Part shown: positions 1-5,815 of the stretch, one piece after another | Numbering within the stretch: the first letter of the stretch is position 1 | How the letters are laid out: every line of letters begins with the position of its first letter | From: an uncultured Clostridia bacterium | GTDB taxonomy: Bacteria; Bacillota; Clostridia; Christensenellales; Borkfalkiaceae | Reading direction: 5' to 3' | NCBI GenBank assembly: GCA_947629725.1 | Contig: CANREU010000069.1 | Span: 1-7,647, forward strand | DNA length: 7,647 bases | Notes under the pieces: model-generated | The model's input: the letters and a program-made list of their open reading frames with translations, nothing else | Told to the model about the DNA's origin: nothing | The model's database searches: none | Made by a program: the position numbers and the translations under genes

Positions 1-2170
1 CTCGACGGTGGAAGCGGCGCGGGTGGTGCTCGAGGCTGCGGTGAAGGCGGGTGCGCCCGAGGACATCATCGGCTGGATCGATCAGCCCACCGTACCCCTT
101 TCGGGCATGGTGATGCGGGAGGCGGACCTCATCCTCGCGACGGGAGGCGCCGGCATGGTGCGTGCGGCGTATTCGAGCGGCAAGCCCGCCCTCGGCGTGG
201 GCGCGGGAAACGTGCCCGCGGTCGTCGATTGCTCGGCGGACATCCGTCTTGCCGTCTCTTCCATTCTGCACTCCAAGACCTTCGACAACGGCATGATCTG
301 CGCCTCGGAGCAGTCCGTCATCGTACACAAAGATATTTACGGGGAATTCAAAGCGGAGATGAAGGCGCGCGGGGCGTACTTTCTCACCGAGGAGGAAGCG
401 GAAAAACTCCGCGGCTTCATGATGGTGAACGGCGCCCTCAATCCGCGCATCGTGGGGCAATCCGCCTGCACGATCGCCCGCCTTGCGGGGTTCGAGGCGC
501 CCGCGGGCTCCAAAGTGCTCGTGGGGGAGGTGGAGAGCGTGGACCCCTCCGAGGAGTTCGCCCACGAGAAGCTCTCGCCCGTCCTCGCCATGTACCGCGC
601 GGAAGACTTTGCGGACGCGGTGAAGAAGGCGCAGCGGCTCGTGGACGACGGCGGGCTCGGGCACACCGCCTCCGTCTTCCTCGACGGGTCGGAGCGGGAA
701 AAGCTCGCCCTCTTCCGCGACGCGATGCACACCTGCCGCGTCGTCGTGAATATGCCCTCCTCCCACGGGGGGATCGGCGATCTCTACAACTTCAAAACGC
801 CGCCGTCCCTCACCCTCGGCTGCGGCTCTTGGGGCGGCAACTCCGTCTCCGAGAACGTGGGGGTGAAACATCTTTTGAACTACAAAACGGTGGCGGAGAG
901 GAGGGAAAACATGCTTTGGTTCAGAGCGCCCGAAAAGGTGTATTTCAAGCGCGGATGCCTCGGCGTCGCGCTCAAAGAGCTCGGCGAGGTCTACCGCAAG
1001 AAGCGCGCCTTCCTCGTCACCGACCGTTTTCTCCATGAAAACGGCTATCTGAAGGGGGTCGTAGCCGCGCTCGACGGGATGGGGATCGACCACGAAACCT
1101 ATTCAAACGTCACCCCCGATCCCACCCTCGCCTGTGCGCGGGAGGGAGTGGAGCGGCTCCGCGCCTTCGCCCCGGACGTCATCATCGCGGTCGGCGGCGG
1201 GTCTCCTATGGACGCGGCGAAGATCATGTGGGTGCTCTACGAGCACCCCGAGGCGGATTTTGAAGAGATGGCGCTCCGCTTCTCCGACATCCGCAAGCGG
1301 GTGTACACCTTCCCTCACATGGGGGAGAAGGCGCTCTTCGTCGCCATTCCCACGACGGCGGGCACGGGCAGCGAGGTGACGCCGTTTGCCGTCATCACCG
1401 ACGAAAAGACGGGGGTAAAATACCCGCTCGCCGACTACGAACTCATGCCGGACGTCGCGATCGTCGACGCCGACCTCATGACCGACGTGCCGAAGGGCCT
1501 CACCGCGGCCTCGGGGATCGACGCCTTGAGCCACGCCCTCGAGGCGATCGCCTCCGTGATGGCGACCGAATTTACAAACGGCATGGCAAAGGAGGCGATC
1601 GGGACGATCTTCGAGTATCTGCCCCGCGCCTACGAAGAGGGAGACTTGCTCGCCCGCGAGAAGATGGCGCACGCCGCAACTTTGGCGGGCATGGCGTTTG
1701 CGAACGCCTTCCTCGGCGTTTGCCACTCGATGGCGCACAAGCTCGGCTCCTACTTCCACGTGGCGCACGGTGTGGCGAACGCCCTCATGCTCGAGGAAGT
1801 CATCCGCTTCAATTCCTCCGAGGCCCCGACGAAGATGGGCACCTTCCCGCAGTACGCCTACCCGCAGTGCAGGGCGCGCTATGCGGGCGTCTCCCGCATG
1901 CTCGGGGGGAAGGGGAGAACGGACGAAGCGCTCGTGGAGGAGCTTATTAAGAAAGTGAACGCACTCAAAAAGGCGGTGGGGCTCCCCGCAACGATCGCGG
2001 AGGCGCTTAAAGGCAAGTATTCCGAAGAGGAGTTCCTTGCAAAGCTCGACGAGATGTCCGAAGCCGCCTTCGACGACCAGTGCACGGGCGCAAATCCCCG
2101 CTACCCGCTCATCTCCGAGATCAGGAAGATGTATCTGAACGCTTACTACGGGCGGCACGAAGAGGTTTGA
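1..2170 (+). CDS. adhE: Bifunctional acetaldehyde-CoA/alcohol dehydrogenase AdhE, 5'-truncated by window edge
   Basis: The enzyme reduces acetyl-CoA to acetaldehyde and then ethanol with NADH, regenerating NAD+ in fermentation; it is cytosolic and the family forms helical spirosomes. The reading frame is open to the window edge, so the GTG at position 8 is an internal valine. About 165 N-terminal residues are missing compared with the roughly 890-residue E. coli protein. Residues are counted from that GTG. The aldehyde dehydrogenase part (to about residue 300) has GVGAGN (63-68) and the catalytic cysteine C98 in MICASEQ. The iron-dependent alcohol dehydrogenase part has GGGSPMD (396-402) and all four expected metal ligands: D505, H509, H573 and H587. 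The usual Pro before the last His is Ala here (VAHG). The C-terminus, with DDQCTGANPRYPLISE, is intact. No frameshift is seen. Its promoter lies outside the window, and it converges on rplI across a shared hairpin. Confidence 0.97.
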   Translation, partial: STVEAARVVLEAAVKAGAPEDIIGWIDQPTVPLSGMVMREADLILATGGAGMVRAAYSSGKPALGVGAGNVPAVVDCSADIRLAVSSILHSKTFDNGMICASEQSVIVHKDIYGEFKAEMKARGAYFLTEEEAEKLRGFMMVNGALNPRIVGQSACTIARLAGFEAPAGSKVLVGEVESVDPSEEFAHEKLSPVLAMYRAEDFADAVKKAQRLVDDGGLGHTASVFLDGSEREKLALFRDAMHTCRVVVNMPSSHGGIGDLYNFKTPPSLTLGCGSWGGNSVSENVGVKHLLNYKTVAERRENMLWFRAPEKVYFKRGCLGVALKELGEVYRKKRAFLVTDRFLHENGYLKGVVAALDGMGIDHETYSNVTPDPTLACAREGVERLRAFAPDVIIAVGGGSPMDAAKIMWVLYEHPEADFEEMALRFSDIRKRVYTFPHMGEKALFVAIPTTAGTGSEVTPFAVITDEKTGVKYPLADYELMPDVAIVDADLMTDVPKGLTAASGIDALSHALEAIASVMATEFTNGMAKEAIGTIFEYLPRAYEEGDLLAREKMAHAATLAGMAFANAFLGVCHSMAHKLGSYFHVAHGVANALMLEEVIRFNSSEAPTKMGTFPQYAYPQCRARYAGVSRMLGGKGRTDEALVEELIKKVNALKKAVGLPATIAEALKGKYSEEEFLAKLDEMSEAAFDDQCTGANPRYPLISEIRKMYLNAYYGRHEEV

Positions 2171-2192
2171 AATTGCGGATTTTGCCCATTTG

Positions 2193-2204
2193 CATAGTAC
2201 TATG
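2193..2204. repeat. 12-bp perfect palindrome downstream of adhE
   Basis: CATAGTACTATG equals its own reverse complement. It lies 22 nt after the adhE stop and 15 nt before the terminator hairpin. In RNA it would form at best a weak hairpin with no room for a loop, so a protein-binding dyad or chance are both possible. Function is unknown. Confidence 0.4.
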
Positions 2205-2219
2205 TCACACATAAATAGC

Positions 2220-2249
2220 AAAAATCCCCGCGAAAACGCGGGGATTTTT
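2220..2249. terminator. Bidirectional intrinsic terminator between adhE and rplI
   Basis: A perfect 13-bp inverted repeat (arms 2220-2232 and 2237-2249) with an AAAA loop has a GC core (CCCCGCG/CGCGGGG) flanked by A5 on the left and T5 on the right. Read from either strand it gives a stable hairpin ending in U residues. It sits between two convergent genes, 49 nt after the adhE stop and 14 nt beyond the rplI stop, so it probably ends both transcripts. Confidence 0.9.
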
Positions 2250-2263
2250 CTAAAAGTTTGAAA

Positions 2264-2710
2264 TTAGGTGAGGGGAACGACTTCGACGGTGATCTTGGCA
2301 ACGGCGCCCTCCATGAGGCGGACCTCCGCTTCGGCGGTGCCGATCGTTTTAATGGGCTCTTTCACCGCGATCTTCTTCTTGTCGACCTCATATCCGAGTT
2401 CGGAAAGGGCCGCGGCGATCTGCGCCGTCGTCACCGAGCCGAACACCTTGCCGTTTTCGCCCGCGCGGATGGCGACGGTCACTTTCTTGCCCTTCAGCTC
2501 CGCGGCGAGGGCTTTGAGCGCCTTCTCGCTCTCTTCCTTGTGATACTGTTCGGCGGTGCGCTTCTGGTGCGCCTCGTTGATCCCGCCCGCGGTGGCGATC
2601 TCTGCCAGCCCCTTTTTGAGGAGGAAGTTCTTCGCGTATCCGTCGGATACTTCGATGACTTCGCCCTTCTTGCCGCTGCCCTTTACGTCCGCTTTGAGAA
2701 TGACTTTCAT
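2264..2710 (-). CDS. rplI: Large-subunit ribosomal protein bL9
   Basis: This 148-residue protein has the normal length for bL9, which binds 23S rRNA near the L1 stalk base and affects reading-frame maintenance. The N-terminal rRNA-binding domain is clear: MKVILKADVKGSGKKGEVIE, then VSDGYAKNFLLKKGLA (21-36). A charged helical linker follows at about residues 44-75, then the C-terminal domain with GKVFGSVT (87-94). The frame stays open upstream to 3175, but the ATG at 2710 gives the conserved N-terminus, has an AAGGAGA ribosome binding site and sits just behind a strong promoter. The gene looks monocistronic: promoter immediately before, terminator immediately after. Neighbours often found with rplI, such as rpsR/ssb, the gdpP-type phosphodiesterase gene or dnaB, are not adjacent here. 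Confidence 0.97.
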   Translation of the reverse strand: MKVILKADVKGSGKKGEVIEVSDGYAKNFLLKKGLAEIATAGGINEAHQKRTAEQYHKEESEKALKALAAELKGKKVTVAIRAGENGKVFGSVTTAQIAAALSELGYEVDKKKIAVKEPIKTIGTAEAEVRLMEGAVAKITVEVVPLT

Positions 2711-2715
2711 AACTG

Positions 2716-2722
2716 TCTCCTT
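2716..2722 (-). promoter_or_regulatory. rplI ribosome binding site
   Basis: On the - strand this reads AAGGAGA, five nt before the ATG at 2710. It fixes the start of rplI within a much longer open frame. Confidence 0.9.
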
Positions 2723-2729
2723 TTCCTCT

Positions 2730-2758
2730 ATTTTACAGGGCGGCGCGCCGTTTGTCAA
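2730..2758 (-). promoter_or_regulatory. rplI promoter, near-consensus sigma-A/sigma-70 type
   Basis: On the - strand the -35 box is a perfect TTGACA (2758-2753) and the -10 box is TAAAAT (2735-2730), separated by exactly 17 nt. The predicted start of transcription is near 2723, which gives a very short leader of about 13 nt that is little more than the ribosome binding site. The spacer contains the 10-bp palindrome CGGCGCGCCG (2741-2750). Confidence 0.85.
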
Positions 2759-2763
2759 GGCGG

Positions 2764-2781
2764 TTTCGATAATTTCCGAAA
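2764..2781. repeat. Imperfect 18-bp dyad between divergent rplI and DUF1540 genes
   Basis: The sequence from 2764 to 2781 is an inverted repeat with 7 of 9 positions paired (TTTCG...CGAAA arms and an AATT centre). It lies just upstream of the rplI -35 box and in the leader or promoter region of the DUF1540 gene, a position suited to an operator. No regulator can be named, and chance is possible. Confidence 0.25.
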
Positions 2782-2812
2782 AAAGAGGCATACTGCGGGC
2801 AGGAGGTAGACT

Positions 2813-2974
2813 ATGGAACGGGAAAGAAACTGCGGCGTCACCTGCGGGGTGACCGAGTGCAAATTCAACTGCGACGGCATGGCCTGCTCGCTCGACAAGA
2901 TCCACGTCGGCAACGACTGCACCTGCGATTCCGGAAAGTGCACCTGCTGCGACAGCTTCCGCCATCGCGATTGA
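2813..2974 (+). CDS. Cysteine-rich DUF1540 mini-protein
   Basis: This 53-codon gene starts at an ATG six nt after a strong AGGAGG (2801-2806). The product has ten cysteines (residues 7, 11, 16, 20, 25, 36, 38, 43, 45, 46). It follows the DUF1540 pattern: CGVTECKFN (11-19), a Cys after a short gap, SLDKIHVG (26-33), then a Cys-rich end leading to CDSF (46-49). DUF1540 proteins are small, common in Clostridia and Bacilli, and have no established function. Cysteine spacing suggests metal binding, which is inference. There is no signal peptide or membrane segment. The gene is divergent from rplI and has its own terminator. I see no convincing promoter; the best -10-like hexamer is GATAAT at 2768-2773, without a matching -35. 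Confidence 0.9.
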   Translation: MERERNCGVTCGVTECKFNCDGMACSLDKIHVGNDCTCDSGKCTCCDSFRHRD

Positions 2975-2980
2975 AGAGGG

Positions 2981-3008
2981 AAAAAGAGGGCTTCGGCTCT
3001 CTTTTTTT
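2981..3008 (+). terminator. Intrinsic terminator after the DUF1540 gene, UUCG tetraloop
   Basis: An 11-bp stem (2981-2991 with 2996-3006, one G-U pair) closes on the very stable C(UUCG)G tetraloop and runs into seven T residues (3002-3008). It begins seven nt after the stop codon, so the DUF1540 gene is probably a single-gene transcript. Confidence 0.9.
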
Positions 3009-3019
3009 CGTATAGACGG

Positions 3020-3131
3020 GCAGCGCGCTGCGCAAACTGCGGTCAGCGGAGAGATCCGCTTTCCCATATATCGTTTCACGGGCGGAAACGCCCCGGAAAC
3101 GCGGGGAGGGGCGCAAGCGGTTGCGCCTCTT
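3020..3131. repeat. Cluster of small inverted and direct repeats in an intergenic region
   Basis: The 175 nt between the DUF1540 terminator and the next gene contain no supportable gene. Several structured motifs sit close together: palindrome GCAGCGCGCTGC (3020-3031); hairpin AGCGGA-GAGA-TCCGCT (3045-3060); inverted repeat CGTTTC/GAAACG (3072-3077 and 3085-3090); direct repeat CGGAAACGC (3083-3091 and 3094-3102); and an 11-bp hairpin with two G-U pairs (3106-3116 with 3121-3131). The last has no following T run, so it is not a clear terminator. The region could be a structured leader, a small RNA or an operator cluster; none is shown. Confidence 0.4.
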
Positions 3132-3170
3132 CTTGGCCTTCCGCGCGGTATTTGCGCCCCCTTTTGCGCA

Positions 3171-3176
3171 TACAAT
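3171..3176 (+). promoter_or_regulatory. Possible -10 box for the solute-binding-like gene
   Basis: TACAAT matches the -10 consensus well, but no good -35 is found 16-18 nt upstream. It ends only seven nt before the ATG at 3184, where there is no ribosome binding site, so use of this promoter would give a leaderless or almost leaderless mRNA. Confidence 0.35.
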
Positions 3177-3183
3177 AGTGCGT

Positions 3184-4089
3184 ATGAAACGAAGCCTGAA
3201 CTTCCTCTTCCGCCTTCTGCCCTTCCTTCTCATCCTCGCGCTTCTTCTTGCGCTCTTTTTCTACCCGAAGAAGAGGGAGAGGAGGGGGGAAGAGAAGCGG
3301 GTCGTCACGGTGTGGAACGTCGATACCTTCGAGGGGGGAAAGGGGTCGCGCACCGCCTTTCTGAAGAGGGCCGCCCGTAGGGCGGAGGAAAAGAACAAGG
3401 GGGTTTATTACCTCGTCTCCTCCTACACGGCGGAAGGGGCGGAGGCGGCCTGTCTTGCGGGCAGCTCGCCCGACGCGCTCTCCTTCGGCGTGGGGCTCTC
3501 CGTCTTCGCCGAAAAGAGCCGCCCGCTTCCGTTCTCCTTCGGGGGCGGAGAGACGGAGGGCGGATGTCTCGCCTATCCGTGGTGCCGCGGCAGGTATTCC
3601 CTCTTCTCGCTTACGGACGATTTTTCGGAGGAGGGGAAGACGGCGGTCTCCGCCGGCGGGAGCAATCTATGCGTTCTCGCCGCGCGCTACACGGGAATCG
3701 AAGGGGAGGAGCGGGAGTCTCTCGCCGCCTACTCGGGCTTTTTGAGCGGGCAATACCGCTATCTCTTCGGCACCCAGCGGGACGAATGCCGCTTTGCGGC
3801 GCGGGGGACGGCGGTCTACCGAAAAGAGGCGGGGGAGTATTGCGACCTCTATCAGTATTATTCCGTTCTGAATGCGGAGAAGGCGGACGACGCGCTCGCC
3901 CTTCTCTCCGAGCTCCTCTCGGCGCGCACGCAAGACAGCCTCGGGGAGATCGGGATGCTGCCCGTCGAGGGGGCTTCGGGGCGGACGGTGAGCGTGTTCG
4001 CCTCCTCCGATGCGCTCGCGAAACTGCGTGCGGACGCCCTCGCGGGCGCGGACAGAAAAAATCTCGATAAATATTTGAAAAGTATTTGA
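3184..4089 (+). CDS. Membrane-anchored protein resembling extracellular solute-binding proteins
   Basis: The product has 301 residues. MKRSLNFLFR is followed by a hydrophobic stretch (about 11-27) and a basic patch (29-34). No lipobox cysteine is present, so it is probably held by an uncleaved N-terminal helix. The segment VVTVWNVDTFEGGKGSR (40-56), then PDALSFGVG (96-104) and LFGTQRDECRFAARG (194-208), resemble by memory uncharacterised clostridial proteins of the ABC solute-binding fold. At 301 residues it is shorter than typical solute-binding proteins (about 400 or more). No permease or ATPase gene is nearby, so its partner and ligand are unknown. The ATG at 3184 was chosen because it starts a normal signal/anchor sequence; the in-frame TTG at 3121 lies inside a hairpin and would add an unlikely leader. 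The ATG lacks a ribosome binding site. The assignment is tentative; the gene itself is well supported by codon use and length. Confidence 0.75.
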   Translation: MKRSLNFLFRLLPFLLILALLLALFFYPKKRERRGEEKRVVTVWNVDTFEGGKGSRTAFLKRAARRAEEKNKGVYYLVSSYTAEGAEAACLAGSSPDALSFGVGLSVFAEKSRPLPFSFGGGETEGGCLAYPWCRGRYSLFSLTDDFSEEGKTAVSAGGSNLCVLAARYTGIEGEERESLAAYSGFLSGQYRYLFGTQRDECRFAARGTAVYRKEAGEYCDLYQYYSVLNAEKADDALALLSELLSARTQDSLGEIGMLPVEGASGRTVSVFASSDALAKLRADALAGADRKNLDKYLKSI

Positions 4090-4114
4090 AATCGGGAGAA
4101 AAATGTGATAGAAT
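4086..4114 (+). promoter_or_regulatory. Predicted promoter for the murB cluster
   Basis: TTGAAA (4086-4091) and TAGAAT (4109-4114) are separated by 17 nt, with a TGA directly before the -10 that makes an extended -10 (TGn). The -35 box overlaps the stop codon of the upstream gene. The predicted transcription start, near 4121, falls just after the murB ribosome binding site, which conflicts with conventional initiation at the TTG. Confidence 0.6.
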
Positions 4115-4120
4115 GAGAGG
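4115..4120 (+). promoter_or_regulatory. Ribosome binding site supporting the TTG start of murB
   Basis: GAGAGG lies nine nt before the TTG at 4130. The only early ATG in frame (4175) has no comparable site, so this supports the TTG start. Confidence 0.55.
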
Positions 4121-4129
4121 AACGTTATT

Positions 4130-5023
4130 TTGGGTATTTTCGCGCTTTTGAGAGCCCGCCTGCCCGCCCTCGGGATGGAAAGGGAGTTCGACTTCTCCCG
4201 CCACACGACGATCGGCTGCGGGGGACGGGCGGCCGCCGCGGTCTTTCCCGCCTCGAAGGAGGAACTTCTCACCCTCTTTCGGGTGCTGAAACAGGAAAAG
4301 ATCCCGTATTTTCTCTTGGGTGCGGGGGCAAACGTTCTCCCCGCAGAGGAGCGCTTCGATGGTGCCGTCGTGCGGTTTTCCCGCATGCAGAGCCTCCGCC
4401 GCGAGAAAAGCTCCGTTGTCGCCGCCGCAGGCGTCACGGGAGGCGCCCTCCTCCGCTTTGCGGAAAAAGAGCTCCTTTCGGGCTTCGAGCCCTTTACGGG
4501 CATTCCGACGACGGTGGGCGGGGGTACGGCGATGAACGCGGGCGTTCCCGCCCGGCACTTTGCCGACCTTGTGGAGGAGGTCGAGGCGGTCGCGGAAGGG
4601 GAGCCCGTCCTCCTTAAAGCAAAAGATTGCGCCTTCGGGGAGAAGGAGAGCATTTTTACGGGGAAGACCGCGATCGTCTCCGTCCGCATGCGGGGGACGG
4701 AGGGCGACCCCGAAACCATCCGGCGAACGCTTGCGGAATACCGCGGCAAGCGAAAAGAGCTCCCGCACGGGCGGAGCATGGGGTGCGTGTTCGTCAACCC
4801 GCCCGAGTGCCCCGCGGGAAAACTCATCGAGTGCTGCGGCCTCAAGGGCGCCCGTTTCGGCGGCGCGTCCGTCTCAAACGTCCACGCGAATTTCATCCTG
4901 AACGAGGGGGGAACGGCTTCGGACGTCGCCGCGCTCGCAGACTTTGTGAAAGAGGAAGTGCGCCGCAAGACGGGCATCCTGTTGAGAGAGGAGATCCGCC
5001 GTTTCCGCGCGGAACATACATAG
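4130..5023 (+). CDS. murB: UDP-N-acetylenolpyruvoylglucosamine reductase MurB (clostridial variant)
   Basis: MurB is a cytosolic FAD enzyme that uses NADPH to reduce UDP-GlcNAc-enolpyruvate to UDP-MurNAc in peptidoglycan synthesis. The 297-residue product shows the FAD-domain signatures TTIGCGG (26-32), LGAGANVL (63-70) and GIPTTVGGGTAMNAG (124-138). The C-terminal domain has SMGCVFVNP (216-224), AGKLIE (229-234), ASVSNVHANFILN (246-258) and the late Glu E288 in EEIR. The position of the proton-donating Ser (E. coli S229) is Cys219. The FGYR motif carrying Tyr158-Arg159 of E. coli reads FGEK here (169-172). The Cys form is, as I recall, usual in clostridial relatives; the Glu for Tyr is less expected. 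Start: TTG at 4130 gives the usual length before the TTxxxGG motif; ATG at 4175 would remove 15 residues. It is first in a + strand cluster, nine nt before the PHP gene. Confidence 0.93.
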   Translation: MGIFALLRARLPALGMEREFDFSRHTTIGCGGRAAAAVFPASKEELLTLFRVLKQEKIPYFLLGAGANVLPAEERFDGAVVRFSRMQSLRREKSSVVAAAGVTGGALLRFAEKELLSGFEPFTGIPTTVGGGTAMNAGVPARHFADLVEEVEAVAEGEPVLLKAKDCAFGEKESIFTGKTAIVSVRMRGTEGDPETIRRTLAEYRGKRKELPHGRSMGCVFVNPPECPAGKLIECCGLKGARFGGASVSNVHANFILNEGGTASDVAALADFVKEEVRRKTGILLREEIRRFRAEHT

Positions 5024-5032
5024 GAAATTCTT

Positions 5033-5806
5033 ATGGTACTTACAGCAGATTATCACACCCACACCGTCTATTCGGACGGGAAAAACACCGTGGCGGAGAA
5101 CGTCGCGCGGGCGGACGAGCTCGGGCTCAAGGAGCTCGCCATCACCGAACACGGTTATTCCCACCGGTTCCGCGGCATCAAGCGGGCAGAGACGGAGAAG
5201 TGGCTTTCGGAGATCGAAGAGGCGAAGAAGACGGCGAAAGTGCGCGTCCTCCGCGGGATGGAGAACAACATCCGCGGCGTTTCGGGGCTGTGCGACTACA
5301 CCGAGAAGGACTACGAGAACTTCGATCTGTACCTCGCGGGGATCCACGTCGTCATCCGCTACGAGCATTTTTCCGACCGCAAGCTCGGCTGGGGGGGCTG
5401 GATGCGCAGCTACTTCCACGTAAAGCCCTCCGCTTCCTATATCAAGGAGACGACGAAAGCCTTCGTGAACACGGTGAAAAGGAACCCCGTGGACATCGTC
5501 ACCCACCTCAACTACCTCTGCTTTGCCGACGCGCTCGAGGTTGCCAAGTGCTGTGCGGACTACGGCACCTATCTTGAGATCAGTTCCAAAAAGCCTCACC
5601 TCTCGGACGACGAGCTCTCGGACATCGTGCAGAAGACGGAGGTGCGCTTTCTCATCAATTCGGACGCGCACGCCGTCGCGCGGATCGGCGACGAAAAGCT
5701 CGCGGCGGAGCAGATCGGGCGGGTCGGCGTTCCGCCCGACAGGATCGACAATATCGACGGAAAACTCCCCGTTTTCCGTTTTGCGGCGTTCAAAGAGCGG
5801 ATGTAA
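5033..5806 (+). CDS. PHP-domain phosphoesterase (YcdX/HisJ-like)
   Basis: This 257-residue protein belongs to the polymerase and histidinol phosphatase (PHP) superfamily, a metal-dependent TIM-barrel-like phosphoesterase. The metal-site residues appear in order: H8 and H10 in DYHTHTVYSDG with D15, H40 in ITEH, E77 in GMEN, H105 in AGIH, H158 in VTHLN, and D211/H213 in NSDAH. All are intact, so it is probably catalytically active. The substrate is unknown: histidinol phosphate is possible, but no histidine biosynthesis genes are here. A PHP gene next to murB is a recurring arrangement in Clostridia. The ATG lies nine nt after the murB stop with only a modest AGGA (5022-5025) that overlaps that stop, suggesting translational coupling to murB. 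No signal peptide or membrane segment is seen. Confidence 0.92.
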   Translation: MVLTADYHTHTVYSDGKNTVAENVARADELGLKELAITEHGYSHRFRGIKRAETEKWLSEIEEAKKTAKVRVLRGMENNIRGVSGLCDYTEKDYENFDLYLAGIHVVIRYEHFSDRKLGWGGWMRSYFHVKPSASYIKETTKAFVNTVKRNPVDIVTHLNYLCFADALEVAKCCADYGTYLEISSKKPHLSDDELSDIVQKTEVRFLINSDAHAVARIGDEKLAAEQIGRVGVPPDRIDNIDGKLPVFRFAAFKERM

Positions 5807-5815
5807 GGAGAAGAA

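Noticed and set aside
1103..2221. 372-codon open frame on the - strand opposite adhE
   Set aside because: The translation is His/Arg-rich with no recognisable domain, and it mirrors the codon pattern of adhE.
2165..2265. 10-bp direct repeat GTTTGAAATT at 2165-2174 and 2256-2265 flanking the terminator, as a possible mobile-element target duplication
   Set aside because: The enclosed 81 nt hold only a terminator and a palindrome, with no transposase or inverted termini; the copies overlap the adhE and rplI stop codons and are likely coincidental.
2258..2809. 183-codon + strand open frame opposite rplI
   Set aside because: It is a shadow of rplI, with no ribosome binding site and no recognisable protein.
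3106..3131. Hairpin considered as an intrinsic terminator
   Set aside because: No T run follows the stem, and a full terminator for the upstream gene is already present at 2981-3008.
2711..3175. Upstream extension of rplI to give a 303-residue protein
   Set aside because: bL9 begins at MKVIL with its own ribosome binding site and promoter, and the extension would run through the DUF1540 gene and its terminator.
3121..3183. TTG start at 3121 for the solute-binding-like gene
   Set aside because: The TTG lies within a hairpin arm, and the added 21 residues would precede a normal signal-anchor sequence that begins at the ATG at 3184.
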